Shown here: positions 51,989-60,644 of the stretch, one piece after another
Layout: each line of letters begins with the position of its first letter
Numbering within the stretch: the first letter of the stretch is position 1
Source of the DNA: Jiangella aurantiaca
GTDB taxonomy: Bacteria; Actinomycetota; Actinomycetes; Jiangellales; Jiangellaceae
Length of the DNA stretch: 64,000 nucleotides
Direction: 5' to 3'
Assembly (NCBI RefSeq): GCF_004349105.1
Contig: NZ_SMLB01000005.1
Span: 124,001-188,000 of the forward strand
Made by a program: the position numbers and the translations under genes
The notes under the pieces: model-generated
What the model was told of the DNA's origin: nothing
The model's database searches: none
Seen by the model: the letters and a program-made list of their open reading frames with translations, nothing else

Positions 51989-52720
51989 TCACTCCCAGCG
52001 GAACACCCGGGCCGCGACGCCGCCGGCGACCACCGTCACGACCACCAGCGCGAGGAGGTTCGTCCCGTCGGGCCAGCCGCCGTTCCAGGCGTCCTGCAGC
52101 GCCTCCATGCCGGCGCCCAGCGGGCTCACCTCGCGGATCGGCCGCCCCCACGACGGCATCAGGTCGCCCGGTGTCCAGACCCCGGCGAAGAACATGCTCG
52201 GGAAGAACAGGAGCATCCCGATCGACGTCGCCGCCTTGCCGGTCGGCGCCAGCGCCGCCACCAGCAGACCCACCCCGAACAGCGCCGTCGCCGTCAGCAC
52301 GAAGGCGACCAGGAACCCGGCCACGTTCGACGGCGTCCCCAGGTCGAACGCGGCCCCGCCGAGCAGGACCACCATCACCGCCGCGGCCACCAGCGCCGCC
52401 AGGTTCACCAGCACCTGGGCGGCCAGCACGTTGCCGGGGTGGACCGGGGTCGTCGACAGCCGGCGCAGGATGCCCTTCTCGCGGTAGGTCGCGAGCACCG
52501 TCGGCAGGATGCTCAGCGCGAGCAGCGCCGCCGACAACGCCAGCGCCATCACCGGCAGGAAGGCTTTCGTGATGCCGGTCTCGGGGTCGTTCTCCCCCAG
52601 CCCGATCGAGCCGAACACGATCATCAGGCCGATCGGCAGGGCGAACGTCATGACGGCGGACGTCGTGTCGCGGAGGAACAGCTTGGACTCGACCGTGGTG
52701 ATCTTGGTCAGCGTGGACAC
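51989..52720 (-). CDS. ABC-2 type transporter permease
   Basis: The ~243-residue membrane protein has six hydrophobic helices and the ABC-2 motif block ILPTVLATYREKGILRRL (amphipathic coupling helix), then RRLSTTPVHPGNVLAAQ. It is the membrane half of an exporter with the ATPase encoded 32 nt upstream. The GTG start at 52720 has GAGGAGA 5 nt upstream. The same frame stays open to 53533 only as an antiphase reading of the ATPase gene. The substrate is unknown; related pairs give drug or antibiotic resistance. Confidence 0.9.
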   Translation of the reverse strand: MSTLTKITTVESKLFLRDTTSAVMTFALPIGLMIVFGSIGLGENDPETGITKAFLPVMALALSAALLALSILPTVLATYREKGILRRLSTTPVHPGNVLAAQVLVNLAALVAAAVMVVLLGGAAFDLGTPSNVAGFLVAFVLTATALFGVGLLVAALAPTGKAATSIGMLLFFPSMFFAGVWTPGDLMPSWGRPIREVSPLGAGMEALQDAWNGGWPDGTNLLALVVVTVVAGGVAARVFRWE

Positions 52721-52752
52721 GGGGTCTCCTCTTCCGAACGCGGCGGGCGGCG

Positions 52753-53673
<921 letters not shown>

Positions 53674-53701
53674 GGTGGTGCCGTCCTTCCAGATCAGGGG
53701 G

Positions 53702-54439
53702 TCAGGCTTTCTGCGGCCGGAGGTCGATGGCGCGGACGAAGCGCTGCATGCCCGCGAGCGTCAGGGCGAGGACGGCGAGCGCGGCGGGAACCGCGGCGGC
53801 CGTGGGCAGGTGCTCGACGTTCATGGCGTCGAGCGCCTCGCCCGCCCAGCCGACCGCCATGATCGCCTCGACGGCCACCAGCGGGAGCAGCAGCAGCGGC
53901 AGGGCGAGCGTCGGGCCGAACCAGCCCCACTTGTAGTACGCCGAGCCGATCAGCCAGCCCGCGGCCACGTTGGCGGCGACGACGATCCAGACCTCGGGGA
54001 CGATGATCCAGAACTGGTAGCCCTGGTCGAACAGGTGCCGCGTGGTGAACTGCGGCGTCACATCGATCACGCGGTACAGGCCGTACTCGATGAGGTAGCC
54101 GCCGGCCTCGAACAGCGCCATGAGACCGGACAGCGCGAGGACGGCGCCCGTGCCCGCCCAGGCGAAGCTGCGCCGCGTGACGCCGGAGGCCACGGCCACC
54201 GGCAGATAGGCGGCGGTGATCATGATGCCCATCGAGAGCGGAAAGTACCGGGTGGCGTACTGGGAGTTCTCCCAGATGCTCTCGCCGCCGTCGATGCCGC
54301 TGGCCAGCTCGATGCCCAGGCCGATGAGCAGGAAGATCACGGCGACGGTCGCGAAGAACCACAGGACGGCCGTCGAGAAGCCGGCCGAGAGGTCCAGGAA
54401 CGACGCCCGGGAGCGGCGGTACGCGAGGGCGGCGCTCAT
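53702..54439 (-). CDS. ABC-2-like membrane protein of the YtrA-regulated pair
   Basis: The ~245-residue protein has six hydrophobic helices (FSTAVLWFFATVAVIFLLIG and others) and a large extracytoplasmic loop, without a clear ABC-2 coupling helix. It is probably the membrane partner of the ATPase encoded upstream: its ATG overlaps that gene's TGA as ATGA. Similar pairs under YtrA-type regulators respond to cell-wall antibiotics. The frame is open to 55324 only as an antiphase reading of the ATPase gene. The function beyond transport is unknown. Confidence 0.8.
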   Translation of the reverse strand: MSAALAYRRSRASFLDLSAGFSTAVLWFFATVAVIFLLIGLGIELASGIDGGESIWENSQYATRYFPLSMGIMITAAYLPVAVASGVTRRSFAWAGTGAVLALSGLMALFEAGGYLIEYGLYRVIDVTPQFTTRHLFDQGYQFWIIVPEVWIVVAANVAAGWLIGSAYYKWGWFGPTLALPLLLLPLVAVEAIMAVGWAGEALDAMNVEHLPTAAAVPAALAVLALTLAGMQRFVRAIDLRPQKA

Positions 54440-55314
54440 GCCGGGTCTCCCTTCGTGAGGTGGACGAACAGGTCCTGCAGCGCGACCGGCGACAGCTCCA
54501 GGCCCCAGTCGGTGGCGACGGCGCGCGCGTCGGGGTGGATCTCGCCGAAGACGGTGACGGACTTCGTGCCGCCGAGGCGCTGCTCGCCGAGGACCGTCAT
54601 GCCGGTGGTGAAGTCGTCGACGGCGGTCGCGGGGCCGACGACGGCGGCGCCGCGCATGCGCAGCGACTCGGTGTCGTCGTGGGCGACCAGCCGGCCGCGG
54701 TCGATGATGACGACCTGCTCGAACAGCCGCGCGACCTCCTCGATGAGGTGCGTCGACAGGATGATCGTGCGCGGGTTCTCGATGTAGTCCTCGAGCAGGA
54801 CGTCGTAGAACGCGTACCGCGACGGCGCGTCCATGCCGAGGTAGGACTCGTCGAGCATGGTCAGCGGGGCCCGCGACGCCAGCCCGACGGTGATGCCGAG
54901 CGCCGACTTCTGCCCGCGCGACAGCTTCGCGACGCCACGGTCGAGCGGCACCTGGAACAGGTCGAGCAGCCGCTGCGCGAACTCGTCGTCCCACTGCGGT
55001 CGGAACCGGCGCGACCGACGCAGGATCCCTTTGACGCTGTCGCCGTCGACCACGATGTCGCCGCTCTCGCGGACCAGGCAGATCTGCTGCGTCAGCCGTT
55101 CGTTCTCGAACGGCGCCTCGCCGTCGACGAGGACGGTGCCCTCGGTGACCCGGCGGAACGCCGCGATCAGCGACAGCAGCGTCGTCTTGCCCGACCCGTT
55201 GCGGCCGAGCAGCCCGTAGATCTTGCCGCCCTCGAGCTTCAGCGTGAGGTCGTCGACCGCCGTCACGCCCGGGTAGCGGACGGTGAGGTTCTGGATGTCG
55301 ATGTCCAGTGTCAT
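54436..55314 (-). CDS. ABC transporter ATP-binding protein (YtrB-like)
   Basis: The 292-residue ATPase has Walker A GRNGSGKTTLL (~36-46), signature KLSRGQKSALGI (SRGQ instead of SGGQ, ~130) and Walker B TMLDESYLGMD (~151) with the catalytic Glu. The SRGQ signature and the Tyr after the Walker B are features of the YtrB/BcrA-related ATPases found beside GntR YtrA regulators. Its ATG overlaps the GntR stop as ATGA, and its stop overlaps the membrane gene. It powers that partner. Confidence 0.88.
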   Translation of the reverse strand: MTLDIDIQNLTVRYPGVTAVDDLTLKLEGGKIYGLLGRNGSGKTTLLSLIAAFRRVTEGTVLVDGEAPFENERLTQQICLVRESGDIVVDGDSVKGILRRSRRFRPQWDDEFAQRLLDLFQVPLDRGVAKLSRGQKSALGITVGLASRAPLTMLDESYLGMDAPSRYAFYDVLLEDYIENPRTIILSTHLIEEVARLFEQVVIIDRGRLVAHDDTESLRMRGAAVVGPATAVDDFTTGMTVLGEQRLGGTKSVTVFGEIHPDARAVATDWGLELSPVALQDLFVHLTKGDPA

Positions 55315-55679
55315 GCCGACTCACGACCCTTCAGCGTCTGGATGCGGGCGACGACGTCGTCGAGCGGGATGCCGATGACCCGGGCCTCGGCGACCATCGG
55401 CTCCACGACGTCGGCGAAGAACCGATCGCGGCGCTGGGACAGCAGCATGTCGCGGGCGTCGGGGCTGACGAACATGCCGATCCCACGCCGCTTGTAGAGG
55501 ACGCCCTCGTCCACCAGCTGCTGGAACCCCTTGGCGGCCGTCGCCGGGTTGATGCGGTAGTACGTCGCGTACTGGTTGGTGGACATCACCTGCTCGTCAG
55601 CTCCCAACGTGCCGCTGAGGATGTCGTTCTTGATGGCCTCCGCGATCTGGTGGTAGATCGGGCTCCGGTCGTCGAACAT
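55311..55679 (-). CDS. GntR-family regulator, YtrA subfamily
   Basis: The ~122-residue protein is a short GntR regulator: winged HTH SPIYHQIAEAIKNDILSGTL and YYRINPATAAKGFQQLVDEG, followed by only ~45 residues (RRGIGMFVSPDAR and a helical tail). This is the YtrA layout, without an effector domain. Such proteins repress a downstream ABC operon until membrane or cell-wall stress. I choose ATG 55679 with GAAGGGGG 6 nt upstream; a GTG at 55685 is also in frame. A GGTTCAT palindrome lies 22 nt upstream and is the likely operator. Confidence 0.9.
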   Translation of the reverse strand: MFDDRSPIYHQIAEAIKNDILSGTLGADEQVMSTNQYATYYRINPATAAKGFQQLVDEGVLYKRRGIGMFVSPDARDMLLSQRRDRFFADVVEPMVAEARVIGIPLDDVVARIQTLKGRESA

Positions 55680-55700
55680 GCGCACCCCCTTCGGTTCCTA

Positions 55701-55724
55701 GGTTCATTACTTGACCGATGAACC
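55701..55724. promoter_or_regulatory. YtrA-type operator palindrome
   Basis: GGTTCAT (55701-55707) and ATGAACC (55718-55724) form a perfect inverted repeat with a 10-nt spacer, just upstream of the GntR gene. It fits autoregulation of the dual ABC operon. Confidence 0.6.
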
Positions 55725-55761
55725 GTAACACCGCAGGACCAGCGAACGCAAGCAGCCGGGG

Positions 55762-55791
55762 TTGTCACTTCACCACTTGGTGAAGTATTGT
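55762..55791 (+). promoter_or_regulatory. ArsR-gene promoter with operator in the spacer; leaderless start
   Basis: -35 TTGTCA (55762-55767), 18-bp spacer and -10 TATTGT (55786-55791). The palindrome ACTTCACCA-CT-TGGTGAAGT (55767-55786) fills the spacer. Transcription would begin at about 55799, the ATG being at 55800, with no ribosome-binding site, so the mRNA is likely leaderless. Confidence 0.7.
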
Positions 55792-55799
55792 GCGACGCC

Positions 55800-56135
55800 A
55801 TGAGCCCTGCCCGCCCGGCTCCGACCGGCCTGGACGTGGTCTTCGCCGCGCTCGCCGACCCGACCCGGCGGGCCGTTGTCGAGCGGCTGCGCCTCGGGCC
55901 GGCGACGATGACCGAGCTGGCCACTCCCCTGGCGGCCAGCCTCCCGGCGCTGACGAAGCACCTCGCCGTCCTCCAGCAGGCGGGCCTTGTGGCGACGGCG
56001 AAGAAGGGCCGGCAGCGGTACTGCATGCTGACGGCCGCCCCGCTGCGTGATGCCGCCGCCTGGCTGGCCGAGTACGGCGCCTACTGGGACGAACGGCTGG
56101 ATGCCCTGACCGCCTATCTGAAGGAGAACCCGTGA
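55800..56135 (+). CDS. ArsR-family transcriptional regulator (SRPBCC-associated)
   Basis: The 111-residue winged HTH has LADPTRRAVVERLRLGPATM, then LPALTKHLAVLQQAGLV (recognition helix) and an RQRYCML beta-hairpin wing. It lacks the ELCVCDL metal motif, as is usual for ArsR regulators paired with SRPBCC proteins. It probably represses its own promoter through the palindrome in the spacer. The stop overlaps the GTG of the SRPBCC gene by GTGA. I choose ATG 55800 over the in-frame TTG 55788, which lies in the -10 box. Confidence 0.9.
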   Translation: MSPARPAPTGLDVVFAALADPTRRAVVERLRLGPATMTELATPLAASLPALTKHLAVLQQAGLVATAKKGRQRYCMLTAAPLRDAAAWLAEYGAYWDERLDALTAYLKENP

Positions 56136-56563
56136 CGACGCCCCTGACCCTGCAGCTCAAGCGCCACGTCCCGGCCGACCGGGCCCGGGTCTGGCGGGCG
56201 TGGACCGACCCCGCGGAGCTGGCCCGCTGGTACTGGCCGGCCTCGTTCGAGACGTCGTGCCAGGTGGACCTGCGGGTCGGCGGCCGGTTCCGGATCGCGT
56301 CGGCGGCCGCCGACATGGCCGTCAGCGGTGAGTTCGCCGCTGTCGATGCGCCCGACCGGCTGGTGCACACCTGGCGCTGGGACGGCGAGGACCTGGAGAC
56401 GCTGGTGACGGTGGAGTTCCTCGCCGCGGACGACGGCGGGACGGACGTCGTCGTCACCCACGAGCGGTTCACCGACCCCGGCCAGTGCGCCGATCACGCG
56501 CAGGGCTGGAACGACTGCCTCGCCCGGCTGATCGCTCACGATTTCTCCGCCGCGGACCGATGA
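56132..56563 (+). CDS. SRPBCC/AHSA1-family protein
   Basis: The 143-residue START-like protein has the ADRARVWRAWTDPAELARWYWP helix-strand pair, GGRFRI, a central GEFAAVDAPDRLVHTWRW and the C-terminal HAQGWNDCLARL helix, all typical of the activator of Hsp90 ATPase-like (AHSA1) bacterial group. Such proteins bind hydrophobic ligands in a deep pocket; most have no known ligand. It is translationally coupled to the ArsR regulator, a very common pairing. It ends 60 nt before the DHFR-like gene, which may be in the same unit. Confidence 0.9.
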   Translation: MTTPLTLQLKRHVPADRARVWRAWTDPAELARWYWPASFETSCQVDLRVGGRFRIASAAADMAVSGEFAAVDAPDRLVHTWRWDGEDLETLVTVEFLAADDGGTDVVVTHERFTDPGQCADHAQGWNDCLARLIAHDFSAADR

Positions 56564-56622
56564 ATCGGCGGCATGCTGTGTCTCTGCCCTGGTGACTGTG
56601 TCACTACGCGGAAGGAACGCTC

Positions 56623-57210
56623 ATGCGCAAGCTCATCGTCACGAACATCGTGTCGGCCGACGGCTACTACGACGGCCCCGGCAAGGACGTCATGGTCATG
56701 CCGTTCGACGAGACGTTCGACGACTACAACGCCGAGCGGCTGCGCTCCGCGTCGACGCTGCTGCTCGGCCGCACGTCGTTCGAGGGGTTCCGGTCGTTCT
56801 GGCCGTCCGTCGCCGACCGGACGGACGTGCGCGAGGCCGAGCGGGAGGTGTCGCGGCTCACGACGGCGATCGACAAGGTGGTCGTGTCCGACACGCTGAA
56901 CGTCGATCCGTCGGAGCCGTGGGGCGACGCCCGCGTCGTGAGGCAGGCGGATGTGGCCGATGCCGTGGCGGCTCTCAAGGCCGAGGAGGGCGGCGACATC
57001 CTGACCTTCGGCAGCCGGACGATGTGGACGGCGCTGCTGCGGGCCGGGCTGGTGGACGAGGTCCACCTGCTGGTGGGGTCGACGTTCCTCGGCGGCGGGA
57101 CGCCCATCTGGGGCGGCGGGCCGCGCACTCCCCTGCGGCTGCTGGACACCCACCGCCTGGACGACTCCCAGCTCGTCCTGCTCCGCTACGACGCTGGCCC
57201 GGCCGCCTGA
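56623..57210 (+). CDS. Dihydrofolate reductase family protein (RibD C-terminal domain type)
   Basis: The 195-residue protein is a second member of the DHFR/RibD-C group. It has a NIVSADGYYDGPGKDV start, LLLGRTSFEGFRSFWP and a DILTFGSRTMWTALLRAG segment, with VGSTFLGGGTPIW near the end. Its similarity to the protein at 1503-2108 is family level only. It should bind NADPH; the reaction is unknown. The ATG follows GGAAGGAAC 6 nt upstream. Together with ArsR and SRPBCC it forms a common actinobacterial cluster. A 72-bp palindromic repeat follows 27 nt after the stop. Confidence 0.87.
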   Translation: MRKLIVTNIVSADGYYDGPGKDVMVMPFDETFDDYNAERLRSASTLLLGRTSFEGFRSFWPSVADRTDVREAEREVSRLTTAIDKVVVSDTLNVDPSEPWGDARVVRQADVADAVAALKAEEGGDILTFGSRTMWTALLRAGLVDEVHLLVGSTFLGGGTPIWGGGPRTPLRLLDTHRLDDSQLVLLRYDAGPAA

Positions 57211-57237
57211 CGCTGCGACACCGACCGCCAGCCCACT

Positions 57238-57309
57238 GTTGATCTTGGAGTAACCGGGGTATCAATCGGACATTCGTGGCCGGAACTGCACGGTTGCTCC
57301 AAGATCAAC
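57238..57309. repeat. 72-bp palindromic repeat R2, copy 2
   Basis: It has 19-bp arms with one mismatch (57238-57256 and 57291-57309) beginning GTTGATCTTGGAGT, with the loop decamer ATCGGACATT at position 28 as in copy 1. It lies between the convergent DHFR-like and deformylase genes. Confidence 0.85.
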
Positions 57310-57351
57310 GCGCGTCGGGGCGGGGTGAGCTCGGGGGCGAAGCCGAGACCG

Positions 57352-57897
57352 TCAGATGGCGCGGCCGAAGGTGGCGTGCGGCGACTCCTTGACGATCGGC
57401 GCCTGCTCCCCCGCCCAGTCGGCCTCGCGGATGACCTTCATCGCCGCCTTGCGGGCCTCGCGGTCGAGCTTGTCGATGAAGAGGATGCCGTCGAGGTGGT
57501 CGGTCTCGTGCTGGATCGCGCGCGCCAGCCGCTCCGACCCCTCGATGGCGACCGGGTCGCCGTACATGTTGAACCCGTGGGCGACGACGCGCAGGGCGCG
57601 GCGGCAGTCGTACTCGAGGCCGGGGAGGGAGAGGCAGCCCTCGGGCCCGAACTGCTCCTCCTCGGACAGCTCCAGCGACGGGTTGATCAGGTGGCCCACG
57701 ACATCGTCGACGTCGTAGGTGAAGACGCGGAGGGAGACGCCGATCTGCGGTGCCGCGAGGCCGGCGCCGGGCGCAGCCTGCATGGTGTCGACGAGGTCGG
57801 TGACGAGCTGGCGCAGCTCACGGTCGAAGTCGACCACGGGTTCGGCCTTGGTGCGCAGCACCGGGTCGCCGAACAGCCGGATCCGTCGGACGGCCAT
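57352..57897 (-). CDS. def: Peptide deformylase
   Basis: The 181-residue enzyme has all three PDF motifs: GAGLAAPQ (~44-51), EGCLS with metal-ligand Cys88 and QHETDHLDG with metal ligands His130 and His134 and catalytic Glu131. It removes the formyl group from nascent protein N-termini and uses Fe2+ or Zn2+. Length and motifs are those of the usual type 1 enzyme. It starts 3 nt after the HAD gene and is the last gene of the suf cluster on this strand. A genome normally carries another def near fmt, so this may be an additional copy. Confidence 0.93.
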   Translation of the reverse strand: MAVRRIRLFGDPVLRTKAEPVVDFDRELRQLVTDLVDTMQAAPGAGLAAPQIGVSLRVFTYDVDDVVGHLINPSLELSEEEQFGPEGCLSLPGLEYDCRRALRVVAHGFNMYGDPVAIEGSERLARAIQHETDHLDGILFIDKLDREARKAAMKVIREADWAGEQAPIVKESPHATFGRAI

Positions 57898-57900
57898 CTC

Positions 57901-58536
57901 TTACTCCTCGGATGAACGATCGGGCGACACCAGGCCCAGCTGCGACAGCTCGTCGCGCAGCCGGTCGGGGCCGGTGAAGTGCAGGCTGGTCATGCCCAGG
58001 TCCGCGGCGGCGTCGACGTTGGGCGGGTTGTCGTCGATGTACACCGTCGACGACGCGTCGAGGTCGTAACGCTCGAGCAGCAGCTGGAAGATCCGCGGGT
58101 CCGGCTTCACCAGCCGCTCCGTCCCCGACACCACGATGCCCTCGAACCAGGACAACCACTCGTACCGCTCCATGGCCAGCGGGAACTTCTCCGAGGACCA
58201 GTTGGTCAGCGCGAACAACCCCACCGAGCCACCGTCGCGCAGCTCGCGCAACAGCTCGACGGAGCCGTCGATCTCGCCGCCGATGGTCTCGATCCACCGT
58301 GTGTCGTATGCCGAGATCAGCTCGGCATGCTCCGGGAACTCCGCGGACAGCACCGCCACCGCGTCGGCCCAGGTCCGGCCGGCATCCTGCGCGGCGTTCC
58401 ACTCCGGCGTCGTGACCTCGGCGAGGAACCGCTCCACCGCGTCCTCCGACGGCAGCAGCGTGCGGTAGAGGTAGCGCGGGTCCCAGTCGACCAGCACTCC
58501 CCCGAGGTCGAAGACGACGGCCTGCGGCGCGCTCAT
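57901..58536 (-). CDS. HAD-superfamily hydrolase
   Basis: The ~211-residue HAD phosphatase-like protein has motif I VVFDLGGVLVDWD, motif II FALTNWSSE, motif III Lys in RLVKPDPRIF and motif IV VYIDDNPPNVDAA. The cap is a small helical bundle (subfamily IA, epoxide hydrolase/YihX-like). In motif I the nucleophile Asp is present; the +2 residue is Gly rather than Asp, which is seen in YihX-like members and lowers confidence in phosphatase activity. Its ATG overlaps the SufT stop as ATGA. The substrate is unknown. Confidence 0.85.
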   Translation of the reverse strand: MSAPQAVVFDLGGVLVDWDPRYLYRTLLPSEDAVERFLAEVTTPEWNAAQDAGRTWADAVAVLSAEFPEHAELISAYDTRWIETIGGEIDGSVELLRELRDGGSVGLFALTNWSSEKFPLAMERYEWLSWFEGIVVSGTERLVKPDPRIFQLLLERYDLDASSTVYIDDNPPNVDAAADLGMTSLHFTGPDRLRDELSQLGLVSPDRSSEE

Positions 58537-58850
58537 ACGTTGAAGCCGAGCGCGCGCAGCTGCTCCCGCCCCTCGTCGGTGATCTTGTCCGGCCCCCACG
58601 GCGGCATCCACACCCAGTTGATGCGCAGCTCGCTGACGAGGCCGTCGGTGGCGGCCGCGGCCTGCTCCTCGATGAGGTCGGTGAGCGGGCAGGCGGCGCT
58701 GGTGAGCGTCATGTCGACGGTGGCGACGTTCTGCTCGTCGACGGTGACGCCGTAGATCAGGCCGAGGTCGACGACATTGATGCCCAGCTCGGGGTCGACG
58801 ACGTCGCGGAGGGCCTCCTTGAGGTCCTCGAGGTCGACGGTGGTGGTCAT
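58533..58850 (-). CDS. sufT: SufT-type Fe-S cluster assembly factor (DUF59/MIP18 family)
   Basis: The ~105-residue protein starts with LEDLKEALRDVVDPELGINVV and LGLIYGVTVDE, then MTLTSAACPLTDLIEEQ with the conserved Cys, ending MPPWGPDKIT. This is the DUF59/MIP18 family, whose SufT members help mature Fe-S proteins, as in the mycobacterial suf operon. I choose ATG 58850, preceded by AAGGAGGAGACCC; the frame is open to 58979. It is cytosolic and lies 53 nt after the sufU stop. Confidence 0.9.
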   Translation of the reverse strand: MTTTVDLEDLKEALRDVVDPELGINVVDLGLIYGVTVDEQNVATVDMTLTSAACPLTDLIEEQAAAATDGLVSELRINWVWMPPWGPDKITDEGREQLRALGFNV

Positions 58851-58903
58851 CGGGTCTCCTCCTTGAAAGGTTGCAGCCGACCGCGAGGTCTGACGCCAGT
58901 CGG

Positions 58904-59353
58904 TCAAGAAGTCCGCCCGGCGCCGGAGAGCGCGCGGGCGGTCGCGTCCTTGAACGCCATCCAGCTCAGCAGTGCGCACTTAACGCGGGCGGGGTACTTG
59001 GCGACGCCGGCGAAGGCGATGCCGTCGCCGAGCACGTCCTCGTCGGGCTCGACCTGGCCGCGGCCCTGCATCAGCTCGGTGAACACGCGCTCGGTCGCGA
59101 AGGCGTCGTCGACGGTGGAGCCGGTCAGCAGCTCATGCAGGACGCTCGCCGACGCCTGGCTGATCGAGCAGCCCTGACCGTCGTACGAGACGTCGGTGAT
59201 CTTCTCGCCGTCGAGGGCGACCCGCATGGTGATCTCGTCGCCGCACGTGGGGTTGACGTGGTGCGCCTCGCCACCGAACGGCTCGCGCAACCCGCGCCCG
59301 TGCGGGTGCTTGTAGTGGTCCAGGATGATCTCCTGGTACAGGCTGTCGCTCAC
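58904..59353 (-). CDS. sufU: SufU-type zinc sulfurtransferase (Fe-S assembly)
   Basis: The 149-residue IscU-like protein has the conserved NPTCGDE (Cys37, Asp39), GQGCSISQAS (Cys62) and RVKCALLSW (Cys126), the four zinc ligands of SufU. SufU accepts sulfur from SufS and passes it to the SufBCD scaffold. The insertion between the second and third Cys is SufU-like rather than IscU-like. The GTG start overlaps the SufS stop as GTGA. Confidence 0.95.
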   Translation of the reverse strand: MSDSLYQEIILDHYKHPHGRGLREPFGGEAHHVNPTCGDEITMRVALDGEKITDVSYDGQGCSISQASASVLHELLTGSTVDDAFATERVFTELMQGRGQVEPDEDVLGDGIAFAGVAKYPARVKCALLSWMAFKDATARALSGAGRTS

Positions 59354-60615
59354 CCGAAGAACCTCTTCACCTGGTGGAGACCGTCGGCGAGCGCGTCGAT
59401 CTCGTCGAACGTGGTGTACAGGTAGAACGACGCTCGGGTGGTCGCGGGTATTCCGTACCGGACGCAGACCGGCCGGGCGCAGTGGTGCCCGACGCGCACC
59501 GCGACGCCCTGCTCGTCGAGGAGCTGGCCGACGTCGTGCGGGTGGACGCCGTCGACGACGAACGAGACGGTGCCGCCGCGCCCCTCCAGTGAGTTGGGGC
59601 CGATGATGCGGAGGTCGTCGATGGCGTTCAGCTTCTCCAGCGCGTACCCCGTAAGGGTCAGCTCGTGCTCGTGGATGCGGTCCAGGCCGATGCCGGTGAG
59701 GTAGTCGACCGCCGCGCCCAGCCCGATGGCCTGCGCGATCGGCGGCGTGCCGGCCTCGAACTTGTGCGGGATGGGTGCGAACGTGGACCCCGTCATGTCG
59801 ACGGTCTCGATCATCTCGCCGCCGCCGAGGAACGGGGGCAGCGCGTCGAGCACCTCGCGGCGGCCCCACAGCACACCGATGCCGGTCGGTCCGACCATCT
59901 TGTGGCCGGTGAACGCGAGCAGGTCGACGCCCAGCGCCGTCACGTCGATGGGCTGGTGCGGCACCGACTGCGACCCGTCCAGCAGTACGAGGGCGCCCAC
60001 CTCGCGCGCACGGGCGACGACGGTGGCGACGTCGTTGACGGTACCGAGGCTGTTCGACTGGTGCACCAGCGAGACGATCTTCGTCCGCTCGTTGATCAGC
60101 TCGCCGATCGTCGAGAGGTCGAGCCGGCCGTCATCGGTGAGCCCGAACCAGCGGAACGCCGCGCCCGTCCGCTTCGCCGCCAGCTGCCACGGCACGATGT
60201 TGGAGTGGTGCTCCATCTCGGTGACGACGATCTCGTCGCCGGGCCCGAGCCGGTACCGCGGGTCGTCGGCCAGGCCGCTGGCCAGCGTGTGCGCGACCAG
60301 GTTGAGCGCCTCGGACGCGTTCTTCGTGAAGATGATCTCGTCGCGGCTGGGTGCGTTGATCAGTGCCGCGAGCTTGTCGCGGGCGCTCTCGTAGGCCGCC
60401 GTCGACTCCTCGCCGAGCTGGTGCACCGCACGCGCCACGTTGGCGTTGTGCCGGGTGTAGTGCTCGGCGAGGACGTCGAGGACGGCGGCCGGCTTCTGCG
60501 AGGTGTTCGCGGAGTCGAGGTAGACCAGCGGGTGGTCACCGGCGAGCCGCCGTTCGAGGATCGGGAAGTCCTTGCGGACCCGATCCACGTCCAGCGGGCT
60601 GTGCGGTGCGCTCAC
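59350..60615 (-). CDS. sufS: Cysteine desulfurase SufS
   Basis: The 421-residue PLP enzyme has VYLDSANTSQKP, the PLP Lys239 in FTGHKM, and catalytic Cys379 in RVGHHCARP. It takes sulfur from cysteine, forming a persulfide that is handed to SufU. The sequence and length are typical of group II desulfurases of the Suf system. It is cytosolic and lies 29 nt after sufC, with overlap to sufU. Confidence 0.95.
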   Translation of the reverse strand: MSAPHSPLDVDRVRKDFPILERRLAGDHPLVYLDSANTSQKPAAVLDVLAEHYTRHNANVARAVHQLGEESTAAYESARDKLAALINAPSRDEIIFTKNASEALNLVAHTLASGLADDPRYRLGPGDEIVVTEMEHHSNIVPWQLAAKRTGAAFRWFGLTDDGRLDLSTIGELINERTKIVSLVHQSNSLGTVNDVATVVARAREVGALVLLDGSQSVPHQPIDVTALGVDLLAFTGHKMVGPTGIGVLWGRREVLDALPPFLGGGEMIETVDMTGSTFAPIPHKFEAGTPPIAQAIGLGAAVDYLTGIGLDRIHEHELTLTGYALEKLNAIDDLRIIGPNSLEGRGGTVSFVVDGVHPHDVGQLLDEQGVAVRVGHHCARPVCVRYGIPATTRASFYLYTTFDEIDALADGLHQVKRFFG

Positions 60616-60644
60616 GATGGCTCCTCGGTCTCGGTTCTGACGGC

